NCBI GenBank assembly: GCA_030374805.1
Contig: JARGSG010000047.1
Span: 62,001 to 126,000, forward strand
Length of the DNA: 64,000 nucleotides
Direction: 5' to 3'
Source of the DNA: Gracilaria gracilis
Taxonomy: Eukaryota; Rhodophyta; Florideophyceae; Gracilariales; Gracilariaceae
Below, one piece after another: positions 1 to 12,128 of the stretch. Positions within the stretch are counted from its first letter, which is position 1. Each line of letters opens with the position of its first letter. Both the position numbers and the translations under genes were made by a program. The notes beneath the pieces are model-generated. The model searched no databases. It saw only the letters and a program-made list of their open reading frames with translations, and was not told the DNA's origin.

Positions 1-1905
1 TTTCTTTCGCACAATCAACCGCACTCTCTGCCTTTTTGGTAGTCTGTTTGGCCTTCTCCCCTTTCTCTCTCTCCTCTTCCCAGGTTTCGAAGCAATAGTA
101 CACTTGACATGTCCTCGCTGGGACGTTTAACTGCAAGAAGTATGGTCGATTATACCAGGCCTCAGTACTAGTAGTATGTACCACATCCCAATATACCCGA
201 CCATGTCCACCAGTGTTCGTGCCATCTGAATCAAGAACAAGTTTGTATCGACCCGCCCAGTATGTTCCAATTCGATAGTCACTGTACGACTGCGAATGGT
301 GAAAGTTGAACACGAACAGCAACCTATCACCCTTTTTAACCGCAATCAGCTTGTTGCCTTCTTGTTGAAGCACCATGTACTGGTGCGCCTGGAATCGACA
401 GATGGGATGTTCATTATCCAAAGCATGCATCATTTTCTCAAATTGGTATAAGTGCCTGTAACGAAGAGCCTCATTGTTGCAAAGATCCCATCGGCGACGC
501 GCATGTTGGTACGAGTTACCGTTTCCTTCACGCGGAAAATCAATCCATTCTGGGAGCCCAAATTCGTTTCCCATGAACGTAAGGTATCCCTCGCCAGACA
601 AGCACATTGTGAGCAATCGAATCATTTTGTGAAGAGCGATGCCTCGCTCGATTACGGGTGTGGGATAGCCATTACAACTCATGTCAGTATACATCGCCGC
701 GTCCATCAACCAGAACGCGATGGTTTTGTCTCCCACCAGTGCCTGATCATGACTTTCGCAGTATCCTATGAACTTCTCGTTCCAACGACGATTTGTAAGA
801 GTGAAAACCACGTTGCCCATCTTCCAGTTTCCATCCTTTTCTTTTTCCAAGACCTCTATCCACATGTAAGGAATAGCCATGGCAAGGCGATAATCAAATC
901 CAATCCCTGCACGCATAGTGTCGGCATACCACTCACATCTTCTGCGATGGTAAGTGCCACATCAGGGTAAAGGTCATGTAAAAGCTTGTTAGCGAGCATC
1001 ATGTAAACGCATGCATCAACATCAACTTGGAAACCAAAGTACTTGCTATAGTTACCAGTAAACTGCACGCCAATTCCAGAATGCAAGTACAGCATTGATA
1101 TGATGCCATCAAAACGGAAACCGTCAAAGTGATACTCCTCCATGTACCATCTGAGGTTGGATAAGAGGAAACGGAGCACTTCCCAGTTACCGTAGTTGAA
1201 AAGTCTAGAAGCCCACAAAGAATGTCGCCCCCGCTCACCTTCATGAAAGTATTGATGGTCAGTGCCATCAAAGTTGTTAATACCATCCATAGATTTGCTC
1301 GATGCATGAGAGTGGACTACATCCATAAGCACATACAATCCAAGCTGATGCACCTTGTTTATGAGGTAGTTAAGATCCTCCGGTTGGCCGCATCTGGAAC
1401 TAATCGCAAAGAAATTGGTGACGTGGTAGCCAAAGCTAGCATAGTACGCACGTTCCGTAATGTACATAATCTGTAAGGCAGTATAACCCGTTTCCTTAAT
1501 ACGTGGTAACACATTATCTGCAAACTCACGATATGAGCCAACCTTGAGATCATTAGACCCCATTCCCGCATGTCATTCATAGATGCGCAGCGACTCCGGG
1601 CGCTTGACGTGATCCGGTGAAGTCCATTTGAACTTCTCCGGAGGGTCCCAAAACATAGTATCGTACAGAAAAGTGTTAGGGTCTTGAACGCAGAAGGTGG
1701 CCCAGGCGGGATTGCGATCAAGCCAGGGCCCTTGATGCGGGACGACGACAGCCTTGACCTTTGAGCCAGACATGATCTCCGAATACTTTGCATAGCGGTA
1801 TCGCAAGGCGTCTGCAAACGGCTCTAGATAGCGGTCATCGTGAACGCAGGCGGTGCCATCTTTGTTGTCCTTCCAGGCGTCGTAATGAGGGTCGGTAGAC
1901 CCCAT
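1..1905 (-). pseudogene. 1,4-alpha-glucan branching enzyme (glycogen/starch branching enzyme), decayed, 3' end off the window
   Basis: Eukaryote-type branching enzyme (GH13 family), which cuts alpha-1,4 glucan chains and rejoins them as alpha-1,6 branches in cytosolic starch or glycogen. The ATG at 1905 has a good context and leads into DDRYLEPFADALRYRY, the usual N-terminus. Visible GH13 motifs include DVVHSH, DGFRFDG and AEDVSGMP, followed in the next frame by [11 protein letters not shown] and later GEGYLTFMGNEFG. Three lesions are visible. About 80 residues spanning the first part of the CBM48 domain are missing in frame at about 1770. A TGA (1573-1575) stands where the family has Ala or Ser in the IYE(A/S)HVGM motif. 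One base is missing near 912, just after [11 protein letters not shown], shifting the frame. The last part then reads open to position 1. The family is certain; pseudogene status is inferred from the three independent changes. Confidence 0.9.
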
Positions 1906-2599
1906 GGCGTAGAGAAGAGCGAGCGCGTGAAGGAAGCAGACGCGAGGGAAGCGGGCGGTATGCGTGTGGAATGCTGAAGGTGTCGAGGGCGCAGATCTGG
2001 GCACAGAAGAGTGAGTGAGTGAAGCGGCAGTGCAATGGCGCGTGCAACAAGCGGCTGTGCGCAGGCTCGAGAAAAGGACCACACAGCGCGGGTGACGACA
2101 GTCGTCTGCACGTGCCATTTTGCAGCCCGCCGGTTTTGTGGCTGCGAGTGCAGCTAAGTGGGCGGTGGAGATTCCGTTGGCGCTGACAGTGTTCCTGTAC
2201 GCCAATCGGCGCGCCGCAGCCGAGGCGTGGCTGCCATCAACAACCGACAACGAACGACGCCCGATCTCGACGTCCTCGCGACGAGTCGTGCGAGCGGCCG
2301 CGCGTGGTCCACCGCGCTTTCATACCTGAATGAACTTCTGCTCGCCATGTGAATCAAACACCGCGCACGCCGGCTCTGGCGTCGAGTCGCCCACACCGTG
2401 CCATTGGCTGTATGTTTATGTATGATAATGATTCACCCGTTCGTTGCCACCTTGGACAAGAGGCCTACTGTTCTGGACTACTTGTCATGTTGATAATAGT
2501 CTGATGATACCATTCCTCATCCATGACGCGTCAAGTCTAACGAGCTCGGAAAGCATCGAGTCCATCAACAAAAGGTTACTCAAATGACGCTATCAGTTG
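1906..2599. other. intergenic, upstream of the branching enzyme
   Basis: GC-rich stretch between the branching enzyme start and the 3' end of the next minus-strand gene. Short open frames occur on both strands but none resembles a protein I know. It would hold the branching enzyme promoter and 5' UTR. I see no clear TATA box or repeat. Confidence 0.4.
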
Positions 2600-3802
2600 T
2601 CAGCACATTCGTTTCACGCCAATTCCCAGCTGCTGAGGCGCCTTCGGCAACCACTCAAAGAATGGTCCTCGCTCCTGCACAAACCCCAGTCCCGGGAAAT
2701 TCTCATGGTACGACACCACTAAAGTCTCCGTGTTGGCCACGTCCGTTATAAGCCTTTCGCGCGAGAGGTAAGCCTCTGTGCGATTGCTTTCTGAGAAGAA
2801 GCCCCATTCCGGATTTTGTAATTGATTCACCTGTATCACCCACCCCGTCAACCTAAAATTAGCGGTACGTAGCCACGTTAGTTATAGATATCAATAGCCA
2901 GGCCCATCATCTTCATCACGAAAAAGTGCTTTAACTTACCACTGTGATCCACGCATCGCCAGTGAAAATCATTCTTTCACCGCCCTGTTTCACTTCAATC
3001 GAGCAATGACCCGGTGTATGTCCGGATGTTGATGAATCGAACTCCTTCCACAGGCGATGCCTTCTCTTCGTTTTCAGAATCCACTAGATGCAGCCACGCA
3101 GTTCGCTCATATGGTGCTACTGCATCCCGGTAAACCTTGGCAAACTCAGCTAACACACACCAAACAGGTACACATTAGTAAACAATACGTATGTGGAAGG
3201 ACGTCACTTCATAACTTGATATGATTCAACTTACCAAGATCACTTTCGCTAACCAAAGATCCCGGCGCGGTCGGAGCCGGATTTGACCAAAACTCGTGCT
3301 CCACAAGTCCCACGAATACGTCTGCATTTGGAAACGCACGTTTGTCATCCTCTGTCACAATACCGGCCACATGGTCTGCGTGCCCATGGGTTAAGAACAC
3401 GAAATCAATTGATGACGGCCAAATAGGAGCAGCGCGAAGATTGCGCATCAGTTGACCTCCATTTTCGAACAATGGAAACTGCGGTAATTTTTCCGAAACC
3501 AGAAAGGAACCTGTGTCGAACAGTGCTCTTGCAGCAGGCAGATCTACTACGAGCACATTTTCCCCGATAAGAATAGGATTGATGTCGCGGAAATTCTTCT
3601 TGTAAGAACGAAACAGGGCGGCGTCCGGAATCGAGAAAAGATTAATGTTGAACTCAACAGGTCCGTCTGAAACGACTGTGCAGTTCAGAGATGCCAACTT
3701 GAAACTGTAGATTGTGGAATTGAGAGTGCATGTAGAAGAGGTGGCCTTGGTTTGCCACATAAAACAAATAACAGTCAAAACAAAGATCTTCAAGTACTTC
3801 AT
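2600..3802 (-). pseudogene. secreted metallo-beta-lactamase-fold hydrolase, three exons, one frameshift
   Basis: MBL-fold Zn hydrolase of about 335 residues. It starts with a signal peptide (MKYLKIFVLTVICFMW), so it was probably secreted or vacuolar. Metal-binding motifs: THGHADHVAG (HxHxDH), GHTPGHC and FTGDA. Three exons can be read: 3802-3235, 3149-2940 and 2830-2600. Both introns start GTAAGT and end AG, at phase 1 and phase 0, and the exon 2/3 join gives a plausible GDAWITV-VNQLQNPEW stretch. Within exon 2, near 3020-3040, the frame must change by one base to reach the GHTPGHC motif, so the gene is broken or the assembly has a single-base error. The substrate cannot be told; lactonase, sulfatase and glyoxalase-like members share this fold. 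Confidence 0.75.
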
Positions 3803-4539
3803 TATGGTTTGCAGTGGAGCAGAGATATGTAGATGAATAACGAAAACGTCTTAATGAGTCGACGAAAAGAACATGGTCGATGTGAGATGGACGTGCTCGC
3901 TTTTAAAGTTATGATTCACGAGTAAGACTGGCAATCCGAATCCCTCATTGGTTTCTGTGCTGAGCTGTATGACCTGGTTGTGTGTTCCGCATCGAAGCTT
4001 GGGGGTCTGGGAAGGAGGGTTAGAGCGTAGATTTGTGGACATAATGTAACGGTACATATCTGTAATTGGCTGCGTTCTGCTCTCACCGGCAGTCGAGCAA
4101 TGGAAAACATCCGTCATGGAAGTCAAAGGAGCTACTGCAAGGCTCTCGAGGCTCAAACGTCATTGGCAAACCCCAGAGCAGGTTTGCACGTCATCGTGAC
4201 CTGCAAACCTGCTCTGGGCGAAGATGATCCTCGCTGTCTCGCAGATGGTTTAAAGTGCCGAAAGATTTTGGCTTGTCAAACGATGGAACCAGAAAATTAG
4301 CATGTCCGCAGCGCATGCAGGCACAACGACAAAACGGCGGCGGAGCAGCTGATCTACGCACCATCGCTTACACGGCGCCACTCACCACACGCACCATGCG
4401 CTACATAAGCCGAGCGTCGCCCTCCATCCGCGCGCCGCCGCCCCCATTCATCGATTCCCGTTCCCCATCTACCCACCTCCCCCACAACCCTTCCCCTATC
4501 CCTTTCCCATTCCCACCGCCACTAGACCGCCCTGCCCCG
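3803..4539. other. divergent intergenic region between the MBL gene and the phospholipase C gene
   Basis: The MBL gene (-) and the PLC gene (+) point away from each other here, so both promoters should lie in this stretch. The right half (about 4430-4540) is strongly pyrimidine-rich on the + strand. The only clear structure is the inverted repeat at 4172-4218, listed separately. No gene supported. Confidence 0.4.
4172..4218. repeat. near-perfect 22-bp inverted repeat (hairpin)
   Basis: CCCAGAGCAGGTTTGCA at 4172 and its complement ending CTGCTCTGGG at 4218 form two 22-bp arms with one mismatch around a 3-base loop (TCG). It lies between two divergent genes. It could be a cruciform, a binding site for a dimeric protein, or the footprint of a small palindromic element. 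Confidence 0.75.
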
Positions 4540-7153
4540 TCACGACCGACGTACACGTCCTCCTCGTATCGCTGCCGGGCGACTTAGAGAAAGCTCACCG
4601 GCTTGCGCCTCAGGCTCGCCCGTATGGCAAAGAAGGAGCGTCGGAAGCGCAAGCAGCTCACTCTCACCGCACCGCCGACGCCGTGCTCCACTACGTTGAC
4701 CCCTCTGCCGCGCACCCCAATTCCTTCCTGCTGTTGCCCGCCTCCGTCAGGCTCGCCACAACCCAGAACCACATCGATTACCGCCACTCGCACATATTCT
4801 TGCACAAGGCCGTTCCGCTGTCGTAGGTCGCCAGTCTCAATGCCAATAGCCACATTTTCTACTATGCTGCGCATCACGCTGACGCCAGCGCCGAATGGAT
4901 CTCCGGATCTCTTGATCTCCGGCGGTGTACGTCGCTACCACGCACGCCCATATCACACCACTCAACGCACCGCTGCTCGCCGCGTGGGGACATATTCTGC
5001 GTCTTCCCCAGTCGCCCATTCCGCACGTGGTCAAGGCTTTCTGGCTCAAGATCACCGTCGAGGAGTTCCAGAACTCAGAACGGCCAGATCGCAGCCCCAT
5101 CATCGGCTATTTCGTTTCCTTTTCAGACTTTGCTAATGTAGTTGCCAAAGTAGCTAACACACAGGTCATGACTTCAATCTTTCAGACTAGGTCACCCCAC
5201 AGCGAGCCAGTCGCCCCAGTGCTCTTGCATCGCTGCTGTAATTCTCACCATTTCAGGATGCCGAGCTGTTTCAGCAGCACGCCGTCAACAAAATTTCGCC
5301 GCAGCTGTTAGTCGCTATGCTGCATCATCCTTTCAATTCCATTGTTGACCCAAAACGCATCATGCAAAAGCACGACATGTCTCGTCCTCTTAACGAGTAT
5401 CTCATTTCTTCTTCTCACAACACCCATCTAGAATCGGATCAACTCAGGGGGAGGACACGACTTCTCACATGTATCGCATAGTACTGCAAAAATGCTGTCG
5501 CTGTGTGGAGATTGACATGTTGGATGGCGATGACGACAGCCTTGTCGTCACCCATGGCCACACCATGAAATCAGAGTTATCACTCGAAACCGTTCTCAAC
5601 ATCATGAGGGAACATGCCTTCTCACACGGTAACAACTATCATGTCATTCTCAGCCTGGGAACCATCTCAGGCATCCCCAGCAAATCAGAGCTGCATCACT
5701 CACATGTGACAAACTGGGTGACTATCTCTATAGCCAGACCGCGCTGGTAAGCATGTTAATGTACTTCCGCGTTCTGAGAAGCTTAGAGGTCGCGTATTCT
5801 TGAAGGAGAAGACTGGTCATTCTATGTACATTCGATCCAAACCATCCGAGCTTTCGAATATAAAACTAAGACTCAGATGGGATTGAAAAATCTCCGCAAG
5901 CAGTCACGTCGAGGGGGAAAGAACCGTCTTATTCATCATCTTCAGGATCTCAGAAGCTGTCCAACTCGAAACCCGCCAAAACGAAAGAAATGTCACAGTT
6001 AGTATTTGTTGCGGGTGGCAGTCGCAAGATATTATGCAAACGTAGACCAGTGGCTTTTCTGGAAGAGAGTGTGCCACTGAACGAAAAGAAGGTCGCCAAA
6101 ATGTGAGAAAGTGGAACCCAGGCGGTCAACGCCATCCGCGAGTACAGCTCTCATGAACTGACAAAGAGTCTATCCAAAAGGCACGAGAGGCACGAGAGTG
6201 GATTCGTCTAATTACACACCTATCATAGCTCACCATATGGGATGGGATGTCAAATTGTGGCTCTCAACTGGCAAAAGCACGCCAACAGAATGGCTGTCAA
6301 TGAAGCACGATGCTTTGCTAATAATGGATGTGTATTGTTTCTGTCGAAACGGTTCGTCAGTATCCCAATATAGAGCCGCAGATTCTACACCTGCCGCTCC
6401 TTTCACGGTTCATGTTCCAGACATGGAATACTCAAGACCCGATTGACATTTACTGTGTGATCAAACTCTACGAAGAAGACGTTACCGAAGTGGGAGACTA
6501 ATGTGCCGAAACTTTAGCTCACAAGCATGTGGCTGGAATGGATTCACGCCAGCATTGAAAGAAACCCCGTTATTGGACGTCACGAATCGCACACTTGCTT
6601 TCATTGTTCTCAAGGTGTATGATTATGATCGCACTTCTGATGAAGATTTTGTGCGATAATGCGCATTACTGACATCCGTTTATCGTGAGGCTATGTATGC
6701 TTCCCGTAGATGTCAAGAGAAGGCGACTTGGATAACGTTACCTACTACAGACATTCACCCTTGAGTGCTTTGCAAATTTAATGTACTTAGCTTTACGCAT
6801 CTTTGCCATCATCAATTCCAGGTCGGAAAACACATTGAACATGCCGCTTGGAATGCCGTGTCACTGCGCTTGGGTGATGGTGCAACCTTAGTGAATCACT
6901 TCGACCACCATCAAACTCTGCTGATCACACCGCAGGCTTATCCGTCCTTCTTGATCTGTCCGCACCCATTCTCTTCGGTTGTTGCCTTCAACACTGGAAT
7001 CATTCAAACATCACTCACTTTCTATTATATGGTGCACAAACTGACCACGTCGTTCTACTCAACTCCATTACTGTCATCATCGGAGAACTCAGGACCGAAT
7101 ACATCGATCAATATCTGCACTGCTTCACTTACTTTGTTCTGCGATTTGTGAGG
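4540..7153 (+). pseudogene. phosphoinositide-specific phospholipase C (PI-PLC), decayed
   Basis: PI-PLC cleaves PIP2 to IP3 and diacylglycerol at the membrane. Fragments occur in family order across several frames: an N-terminal part (about 4540-5300, PH/EF-hand-like region), the X domain (5340-5760) with both catalytic histidines in SSSHNTHL and THGHTM, an X/Y linker including EKLRGRVFLKEK, the Y domain (about 6140-6480; TRVDSSNYTP and VALNWQ-type motifs), and a C2 domain (about 6520-7150; LAFIVLKVYDYDRTSDED). Reading the domains requires several frame changes (for example near 5657, 5755 and in the Y domain), and stops interrupt the N-terminal part. Introns may explain one or two breaks but not all. 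The exact start is uncertain. Confidence 0.85.
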
Positions 7154-9035
7154 AGAACAAACATCGTTATCCACGCTGATTTTCCTTTCTGCACCATTTG
7201 CTTTACGACGTTCTGAGATGTGGGCTGGGAGTGGCGGTCTTTCCACTGCCGGTAAGCTGTTGTTGTGACCTATTAAAGGCGACTCAATCTCGTTTCCAAC
7301 CTGAGGCTTGGAGCGTTCTCGATCTGGAACAAGTTCACATCGTTTTTGTTGTATCACGGGTATTTCTTCATAGCCTGACTTTGTTACATCGGGAATGGGG
7401 ATTAGCAGGTGATGTATAATATTACGCGTCTGCCTCTCGACGACTATCTCGTACAAAAACTTCTCACTATGAAAGTTGCATTGTGTCTCGAGAGATTTGC
7501 CACGAGATGATACTTGGCCGATATTATCATTGCAGTACTCTGTATCGGATTGACAAATAGTATTGTTAGGCGAGTCCAAAGCAGAGGTGACAGTATCATC
7601 GCGTGAATTAGATTAAACCGACAGCTCCACAGAGTTGGTATCATCAATGCAACGAACTGAACCGTTGCATGGACCTGGTTGGCTACATTTCTTCCTCGAT
7701 TTTGAAGACTCTCGCCTTCCAGCGTACCATTCACGTCGTTTACGTAGTCGAGATGCTCTGGACTGTGGAGATTCGGCCGCATTCTTAACTTTTTATCTCT
7801 GCCGCCGTTTCTCGTTTTCCTTACTTCTATTCTCACCTTTTTGACGCCATCGACGTTTCCGAGAGGCTTCAATGTCAGCAAGTATGAATTCATTTCCTCG
7901 TGCAACAGTGAGTTTGTGAACAGTTTTGTTCTCCAACACGGTCGAGGTGCTCAAATTTTCTATCACCAAATGTGTCGTCTGTTGTGGAATCATTACTTCG
8001 TTCATTGGACATTTCAATTTCTCCGGGATCTTCCATGCTTTGTAGCCGTCGGGCGCTTTTCCATGGAATGACATATCCGAGACAATTAAGGACAACGTAC
8101 TGAGACCAAGCGTTGCGCCGCAACTCCACCAAAGCTTGTAACGCGTCCCATGAAGTGGGACGCGTTACATCCCGTAACCGCACATTCTACAACTAGTTTT
8201 TGCGATACTTTACACGTTTAACGTGTAGCGGGATACTGTAACTGTTTCGACTTTGTTTTCTGAGCTTCGCCTGCTTCTCTTGTACACGTACTGCTCTGGG
8301 TATTCTAGACCACGCGTCCGGCCCTGTATCGTTTGGAACAACGCTTGTTTGCTTTCGTCGTAGAAAACTACTCCGTCGCACCCGAGGCAGAACTGCTTCA
8401 CTTCTCGTTACATTCTAACAATACGGACGGTTCCGGTTTCGCATGCACAAGATTAACGCGAATACGTGACATCTTACATTGATGAATTCATTACGGAAGA
8501 AGCACATGATGACCTCCTCACGAAATCGGTTTCTTCAAGAATTGGACTTTCACCCGCAATCTCCAGGACGAAAATGGGTTATGGTCTTCTGTTTCCCTCT
8601 TAACTACGTCGCCGTACGTCTGAACTAGTACTACTCATATTTACATTACGCATTACCTCGATTCATCAAGTTTGTAACACTTTACCGGATTTAACTTTAT
8701 AGCATATGAGGAAGTATCTTTCTCGATCGAACGTTTCCTTTCCGATACGAGCAAGATATGGTGAGGATTGCGGCTTGCATTCGAAAACAAAATGAGTACG
8801 TTTTGTGATGTGTTGCTGACGTTCAGCTCTCCTGCTTCTGTTCAGGGATATCGGACATCGCGATGGCGGCCGTTGGCAACTTTCCACGCATTCGTCTCCC
8901 CAAAATGCCCAAAGGATATTCATGACAGACTAAGAGCTGACTACCGCTGCGAAGCTAATCTTTCTCCATGCCGACCTCAATCCGAGAAAGAGGTCGTAAC
9001 AGACGGCTCAGGTGATGCTATAAGATTGTATTGAT
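7154..9035. other. unassigned region
   Basis: Open frames on the minus strand (174 codons ending at 7055; 153 codons at 7444-7905; about 100 codons at 7793-8183) have no recognisable domain and overlap one another in different frames. Some may be degraded leftovers of the neighbouring transposon. A hairpin at 8138-8168 is listed separately. I see no supported gene. Confidence 0.35.
8138..8168. repeat. perfect 13-bp inverted repeat (hairpin)
   Basis: GTAACGCGTCCCA at 8138-8150, a 5-base loop (TGAAG), then TGGGACGCGTTAC at 8156-8168. The arms match perfectly. It lies in a stretch without a supported gene. Confidence 0.8.
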
Positions 9036-12000
9036 TTACGACGTTAAGAGGTCAACAAACGGCATTTCAACCTGTCTTGGTCCTAGCAAATGTTCTCTTC
9101 TGAGCTCATCAAGAAAATAGCGGCGTTTTGATATATCTAGGAAACCAATGGATCTCTTAACGTAGTTCGATGGCTCAATTGTTGTTTCCGATCTCCTTCT
9201 GTCCTTTGTGTACCGAAGATCAAGGTACTCATCGTACGCACAACTATAATACCAGCGAATCTCAAGAAATGAGGCATGTACAACACGTTTTACGTTCTTG
9301 TCCACAATGATAACTTCGACCTCGAATATGTTTTGGACGTCTCCATAGTAGAGATCAACTGCAACCCTTCTTTCAGCAAAACTGGATCTTGAAGGAAGTG
9401 ACGCATATGATTCATCATTGTCTTGGGAAACCCTCTCAAATTCTGCAGCGATACAAAACTTCTGACGGGCATCTTCTCTTATTCTATATCGGTCTTGGAA
9501 ACACTTTTGAGTCTCAATGGGAACACGGATGGAACCCTTTGATATCAGAGGAGATTTGAACTGCTTAACCCCGCGTATTTGATATGAGTTTATATACTCT
9601 GGGAAGTTTTCTCTCACAAACTTCGCAACTGTCGTGTCGAAACAATCCAAGTTCTGTACGGTCCTGCCCTTTCCTTGCAAGACAATGCCTTCTGCTTCTT
9701 CATGCTCAGAATCCAGTTCAGTGAATATGTCAGAGTTGTCCTGATTTTCAGCCAAGATCCGATTCACCTCCTCTGATGTTCTCGGGGCAAGGCCATCGCT
9801 CATAATTCGCAATGTGAAAAGTCTACAGTTCTTGTGGAACAAATGGAAATTCAAATTCGTATTACATGTCAGTTGCCTTCCCATATCTCCAAGAAGCCTT
9901 TCAATTAAGAATGGTGAAGTGACCGGAAGGGGGCCACACTCTTTCAACAAATCTGGTAAATGAAGTATCGCATGCGTGGAAGGCGTGAAGCAGAATGAAT
10001 CTGATGCTCCGTCGTAATACTGGTGGACAAATCGAGCATAGACCTCTTCTACAACTCGTTGCAGGTCAAGAACTGTATCCTCATCACAACGTTATCCAAA
10101 TGAGATTTGAACCATCCGAGAAGTGAGCCACCACAACCTGATCTTATTCTTGTCCAAGCTGAACCGATGCAGGTACGGCAAGAAGTATATCTCCGCAAGT
10201 CTTTTCAGGTCCTCTGCCTTATACTTTGCTATCTCACTTAGTGGCAAAGAAGCTCTACCCAATGACACTGGAATACCACTTGTTGCCCGCTCCATGTGGT
10301 TGTTGATCTTTGCAAGGACTTCTTTGGCTATGCAGTATTTGGGCAGCTCCTGGGCTTGGTTATGATTGTTATGAAAACCGCACATTTGCTTTGTCACGTG
10401 CTTCGTCCAGCCGATGAGAACCAGATGCATGACATCATACGGAAATGAGTACTTAAAGTCCATGGAAAGCCTTCGAAGAGAACAATCTGCCTTGATGCCA
10501 GTCACCCTCGCGATGCTTTTCCTGTTCACATCTTTATCTAATCCGTGTCTCAAACTTTTCCAAGTGGAGGCTATGTCTGTGGCGTTTCGCTGTGGTACAC
10601 ACTCTACGTTTATGATATCACGAAGACGATACTGCTGTCGCTCATTTCGACGACAACGTATCAGGTCTTTCACAGTGTCTTTCCGGACACGAGGAACGAC
10701 GTAAGATGACTTACACACGGGAATGTACTCTTTTCGTCTGAGACAGAATCTGCAGAACGAAGTACCAGTATGCCCTACATAGCCCAGCACCTTTGATGCA
10801 GCAGGCCAGTCTGCCGTGAAGAAAGTCACGTACCCTCTTATTTTTCGAATCTGATTGTCATGACAAAGAACGGAGATTCCTTTCTCAAGGTTTCGAAAAT
10901 CATCCACCAGCACCTGGAGAAACGTATCAAAGTATTCTGAGCTATGCGATCCAGGAACAATCGCAAAGACGAGAGCGTTGTTGGCTCTTGCTCTCTCCTT
11001 CGGGGAGTAGTTCAGGATTGTAGATACAAGTGGCCATGAAGAAACTGCCTCTCCCCTTCTGTTCCTCGTACACTCGAACCCATCGGTGGAAAAAGTGAAG
11101 AAAACGAGAAGGTCATCCGATTCTGCATTGGTATAAGTGGAATACAATCGTCGAAACATACGGCCATGGTAGAAGTCTTGGTATCCATCCTTACACTCTT
11201 CTTCTTCCTGTGAGTGTCGAATTCGATCCCATCCGTTCTTTAGCTCCTGGAACGAGTCTTTTGTCCGACATAATGCTTTTGAAGCCGAAGAGGGTTCCAT
11301 ACACCAGTACTTGGAACCCTTCATTTGCTTATTACAAACCGGGCACGTTTTAGAGTTCTTCAGTCTTCCTCTCGCTACGCAATGGCCTTCAGGACACATA
11401 TCAGCGTATGAATTTTGTGCCAATGACGTTCTTTGGGCATAGGCAGCCATGCTTCTGTACGACACAGAGGCTCTGATGGGATCGATTGAGATCAGTTTCT
11501 CTACAGTTCGTTGAGAAACACCAGCCAGTTCTGATGTATAGAGGAAAGCACTTAGTCTCTTGAACTCAGATGCGCAAGTTGAAAAAGCTTCTTCAACATA
11601 TCCTTCTTCATTCTCGATACTGCCGATCGATTCATAATCTCTTTCCCACCATGATTGAGGAACTGAAGAAGGTGCTACAGCAGAGAAGGACAATCCATTT
11701 TCATTACATAGATCTACGGAACGGTTACAATCTTTCTGCCCATCATTGAAGGGCAAAGCATTTTGAACGTCTTCAACTTCGTAATCGTCATTCTCGAAGC
11801 CACCAATACTCGCTTGGCATGAACCTGCCTCTTTGAAGCTACAGTTCTGGATCATGGGCATTGCAGGTCCTGGTTCAGAAGTGGGACATGGCATAGATTC
11901 ATGATTCATAGCATTCATTTCTGATACTGCTACCGTATGTTCGTTCTCTACTTGGTATTCCCATCTGCATCTTCTTTTCCTAGCGGGACAATCTTCTGCA

Positions 12001-12128
12001 AGCAATTCTCCATCGTCTGATTGGGGAGAACAGGTACGAAGTGGGGGCTCGTGGTCAGTGCTCTCAATACAGAGCTCCCATCTGCTTCTGCGCTTCCTGC
12101 CAATCTCATGACCAGACATTTTCTCCAA
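9036..12128 (-). pseudogene. CMC/EnSpm-type (Tnp2-like) transposase with one in-frame stop
   Basis: Transposase of a cut-and-paste DNA transposon. One frame runs from the ATG at 12128 to a TAA at 10092-10094, then continues in the same frame to 9036. Together that is about 1030 codons, the expected size for Tnp2 or Plavaka-like proteins. Residues 1-180 are acidic and Ser-rich. Next come a Cys/His cluster (CPEGHC...CPVCNKQM), the catalytic-core region (FFTFSTDGFECTR, ILNYSPKERARANN, FFTADWPAASKVLG), the GHTGTSFCRFCLRR zinc knuckle and FPYDVMHLVLIG. Past the stop lies a DUF4218-like tail (FTPSTHAILHLPDLL, GPLPVTSPFLIERLLG). Only one lesion is visible in about 3.1 kb, so the copy is young. Superfamily assignment rests on motif layout. 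Confidence 0.75.

Noticed and set aside
1573-1575. TGA in the branching enzyme as selenocysteine or read-through codon
   Set aside because: The position is an ordinary Ala/Ser in the family, and the same gene also has a frameshift and a deletion, so a nonsense change is the simpler reading.
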